This document shows positions 62,357-64,000 of a stretch of DNA of 64,000 nt, piece by piece. Below the pieces are notes generated by a model. That model was given only the letters and a program-made list of their open reading frames with translations. It made no database searches and was not told the DNA's origin. Origin of the DNA: DASUKM01 sp036278735 (GTDB lineage: Bacteria > Acidobacteriota > Vicinamibacteria > Vicinamibacterales > 2-12-FULL-66-21); contig DASUKM010000009.1 of assembly GCA_036278735.1 (NCBI GenBank), positions 29,167 through 93,166 on the forward strand, given 5' to 3'. Position numbers and translations under genes: made by a program. Position 1 is the first letter of the stretch, and each line of letters begins with the position of its first letter.

Positions 62357-63977
62357 GCGGTGGGCGGAAGTTGACGTCGAGGGCACGCAGCCGTTCGAGG
62401 TCTTGCGGGAGGCGCGCGAGGTAGTCATCGTAATTCTTCCGCAGCTTCGGCGTCCAGACGGCTTCGGCGAGCGCCGTGAGGCGGGGGAACGCCATGTATT
62501 CGGCCTGCTTCGGCGTCGGAATGTACTCCGTCCACAACTGCGCCTGCGCGCCAAGGATGTGCGCGGCGAAGGGCGGCTCGAGGTCCGGCGGGACCGGGTC
62601 GAACGCATACACCTTGTCGAGCGGCAGGAACCCGCCGGCCGCGAGCGGCTCGTGCGCCTGGTCGCGCGACTGGTAGTAATCGAAGTACGTCGAATCGGTC
62701 GGGGCCATCACGACATCGTGCCCGGCGCGCGCGGCGGCGATGCCGCCCGACGTGCCCCGCCAGGACATCACGACGGCGTGTTCCGCCAGGCCGCCTTCCA
62801 GGATCTCGTCCCAGCCGACGAGGCGCCGGCCGTGCGACGTCAGAAAGGCGTCCATCTGCCGGACGAACCAGCTCTGAAGCGCGTCCTCGTCCTCGAGCCC
62901 CAGCTGGCGGATGCGCGCCTGGATCTGCGGGCTCGCCTTCCATTTCGTCTTGTCCGCTTCGTCGCCGCCGATGTGGATGTACCGGCTCGGAAAGATGTCC
63001 ATCACCTCGGTCAGGACGTTCTGCATGAACTGCACGGTCGACGGCTCGGCATTGAGGATGTCGGAGAAGACGCCCCAGCGGGTCGCGACCTCGACAGGCT
63101 GTCCCGTCACCCCGAGCTCCGGGTACGCCGCAATCGCCGCGACCGCATGCCCTGGCATCTCGATCTCCGGCACGACGGTGATGAATCGCGCCTTCGCATA
63201 CGCCACGATCTCGCGCGCATCGTCCTGGGTGTAGAAGCCGCCGTACGGCGTGTGGTCGAACGTCCACTGCGAGGGGTCGCGGCCACGCTGACGGCCGACG
63301 ATCGTCTCCTTGCGCCAGGCGCCCACCTCGGTGAGCCGCGGGTACTGCTTGATCTCGAGACGCCAGCCCTGATCCTCGGTGAGATGCCAGTGAAAGGTGT
63401 TCAGCTTGTACAGCGCGAGCAGGTCGATGTACTTCTTGACGAATTCCTTCGGCATGAAGTGCCGGCCGACGTCGAGGTGCGCGCCGCGCCACGCGAAGCG
63501 CGGGTAGTCCTCGATGTCCACCGCCGTCATGGTCCAAGGCGGCGCCGTGCTGATGGGGGCCGACCGGAACACGTCCGGCGGCAGGAGCTGGCGCAACGTC
63601 TGGACGGCGTAGAAGAGGCCGGCCGGGTGCGGCGCGCGCGCGATCACGTGCGCCGGCCGCACCTCGAGCAGATAGCCTTCGGGCCCCAACCGCCCGAGCG
63701 ATCGGTCGCGGCGGAGCGCAATCGCCCTCGCTGGCCGCGCGCCGCCCACTTTGACGCGCAGCGTGAACCCCATGGCCGGCTCAAGATAGCGCGCGAGCTG
63801 ACGGCCGACAGGGGCGGACGCCGCGTCGGTCCAGATCACCGTCCGTGGCGTGATGGTGAAGTGCCCGGCATGTTCGGTGACGCTCACCGGGCGCGGGATG
63901 ACGCTGACCGCCGGCTGGGCGGCGGCGGCCGCGGCCATCAGGACGGCGGTCGCGAAGATCGAGATCAGCAGACGCAT
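62337..63977 (-). CDS. Beta-N-acetylhexosaminidase, glycoside hydrolase family 20
   Basis: A 546-residue secreted enzyme with a signal peptide (LISIFATAVLMAAAAAAQPA). An N-terminal GH20b-type domain (about 25-140) precedes the TIM barrel. The catalytic pair is Asp339-Glu340 in HIGGDEADK. Other family segments are DVGRHFMPKEFVKKYIDLLA, NTFHWHLTEDQGWRLEIK and VVPEIEMPGHA. It removes terminal GlcNAc or GalNAc by substrate-assisted catalysis and could act on chitin oligomers, peptidoglycan fragments or glycoproteins. The last five residues (EPVNP) are encoded by the octamer array. It is probably co-transcribed with the M1 peptidase. Confidence 0.95.
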   Translation of the reverse strand: MRLLISIFATAVLMAAAAAAQPAVSVIPRPVSVTEHAGHFTITPRTVIWTDAASAPVGRQLARYLEPAMGFTLRVKVGGARPARAIALRRDRSLGRLGPEGYLLEVRPAHVIARAPHPAGLFYAVQTLRQLLPPDVFRSAPISTAPPWTMTAVDIEDYPRFAWRGAHLDVGRHFMPKEFVKKYIDLLALYKLNTFHWHLTEDQGWRLEIKQYPRLTEVGAWRKETIVGRQRGRDPSQWTFDHTPYGGFYTQDDAREIVAYAKARFITVVPEIEMPGHAVAAIAAYPELGVTGQPVEVATRWGVFSDILNAEPSTVQFMQNVLTEVMDIFPSRYIHIGGDEADKTKWKASPQIQARIRQLGLEDEDALQSWFVRQMDAFLTSHGRRLVGWDEILEGGLAEHAVVMSWRGTSGGIAAARAGHDVVMAPTDSTYFDYYQSRDQAHEPLAAGGFLPLDKVYAFDPVPPDLEPPFAAHILGAQAQLWTEYIPTPKQAEYMAFPRLTALAEAVWTPKLRKNYDDYLARLPQDLERLRALDVNFRPPREPVNP

Positions 63978-64000
63978 CGCGCGCCCATCATACGCGACGG

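Overview
The window is GC-rich bacterial chromosome that most resembles an acidobacterium, possibly of the Vicinamibacteria type. This is an inference from gene content: several ADOP-type (acidobacterial duplicated orphan permease) FtsX/MacB permeases, three PadR regulators placed directly upstream of ADOP genes, a VWFA-related acidobacterial-domain protein, large secreted S9/tricorn peptidases, bacillithiol genes and Hanks-type kinases. No rRNA, tRNA, CRISPR array, transposase or phage gene was found.

Layout. 1-6400: the 3' end of one ADOP gene, a tandem repeat array, a complete PadR-ADOP pair, a secreted S9 peptidase, and an ADOP relic followed by a second related array. 6400-16400: a tricorn-protease/EamA-exporter/small secreted protein run, the ribosome-rescue factor arfB, the bacillithiol pair bshA-bshB1, and a second S9 peptidase. 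16450-21250: a stand-alone ADOP permease, a VWA protein and argG. 21260-26000: a third array, an N-terminal ADOP relic, a secreted unknown, and a second complete PadR-ADOP pair with a clear operator. 26080-33500: a secreted unknown, a trypsin-like lipoprotein bracketed by two tandem arrays, another ADOP permease and a kinase with a TPR sensor region. 33500-38700: a kinase stub, a CrtI-like oxidoreductase, an LMF1-like membrane protein, a secreted MBL-fold hydrolase, and an ArsR/SRPBCC pair. 38737-42978: a four-gene AttEFGH-like ABC operon. 43043-49135: a small metallothionein-like protein, an AsmA protein coupled to a kinase with a C-terminal BRCT domain, and a GntR (YtrA-type) ABC operon. 49169-50033: a third PadR gene with a collapsed ADOP relic. 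50290-63977: two tiny membrane proteins, a cytochrome c/beta-propeller protein, a ferritin-like protein, a DUF3857/transglutaminase/TPR protein, a triple-repeat secreted protein, an AI-2E family transporter, a cardiolipin-synthase-type PLD enzyme, an M1 aminopeptidase and a GH20 hexosaminidase.

How the genes fit together. The recurring theme is envelope traffic (MacB/ADOP, AttEFGH-like and YtrA-type ABC systems, AsmA, AI-2E) together with extracellular or periplasmic degradation (S9, tricorn, M1, trypsin-like, GH20). This suits a heterotroph living on proteins and amino-sugar polymers. Several genes have a -10-like hexamer exactly six bases before the start codon and no Shine-Dalgarno sequence, so leaderless transcripts appear common.

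The most unusual features are the kinase-BRCT fusion coupled to AsmA, the association of decayed ADOP genes with one interspersed repeat family in constant orientation, and a set of heptamer/octamer/nonamer tandem arrays packed into the gaps between genes.
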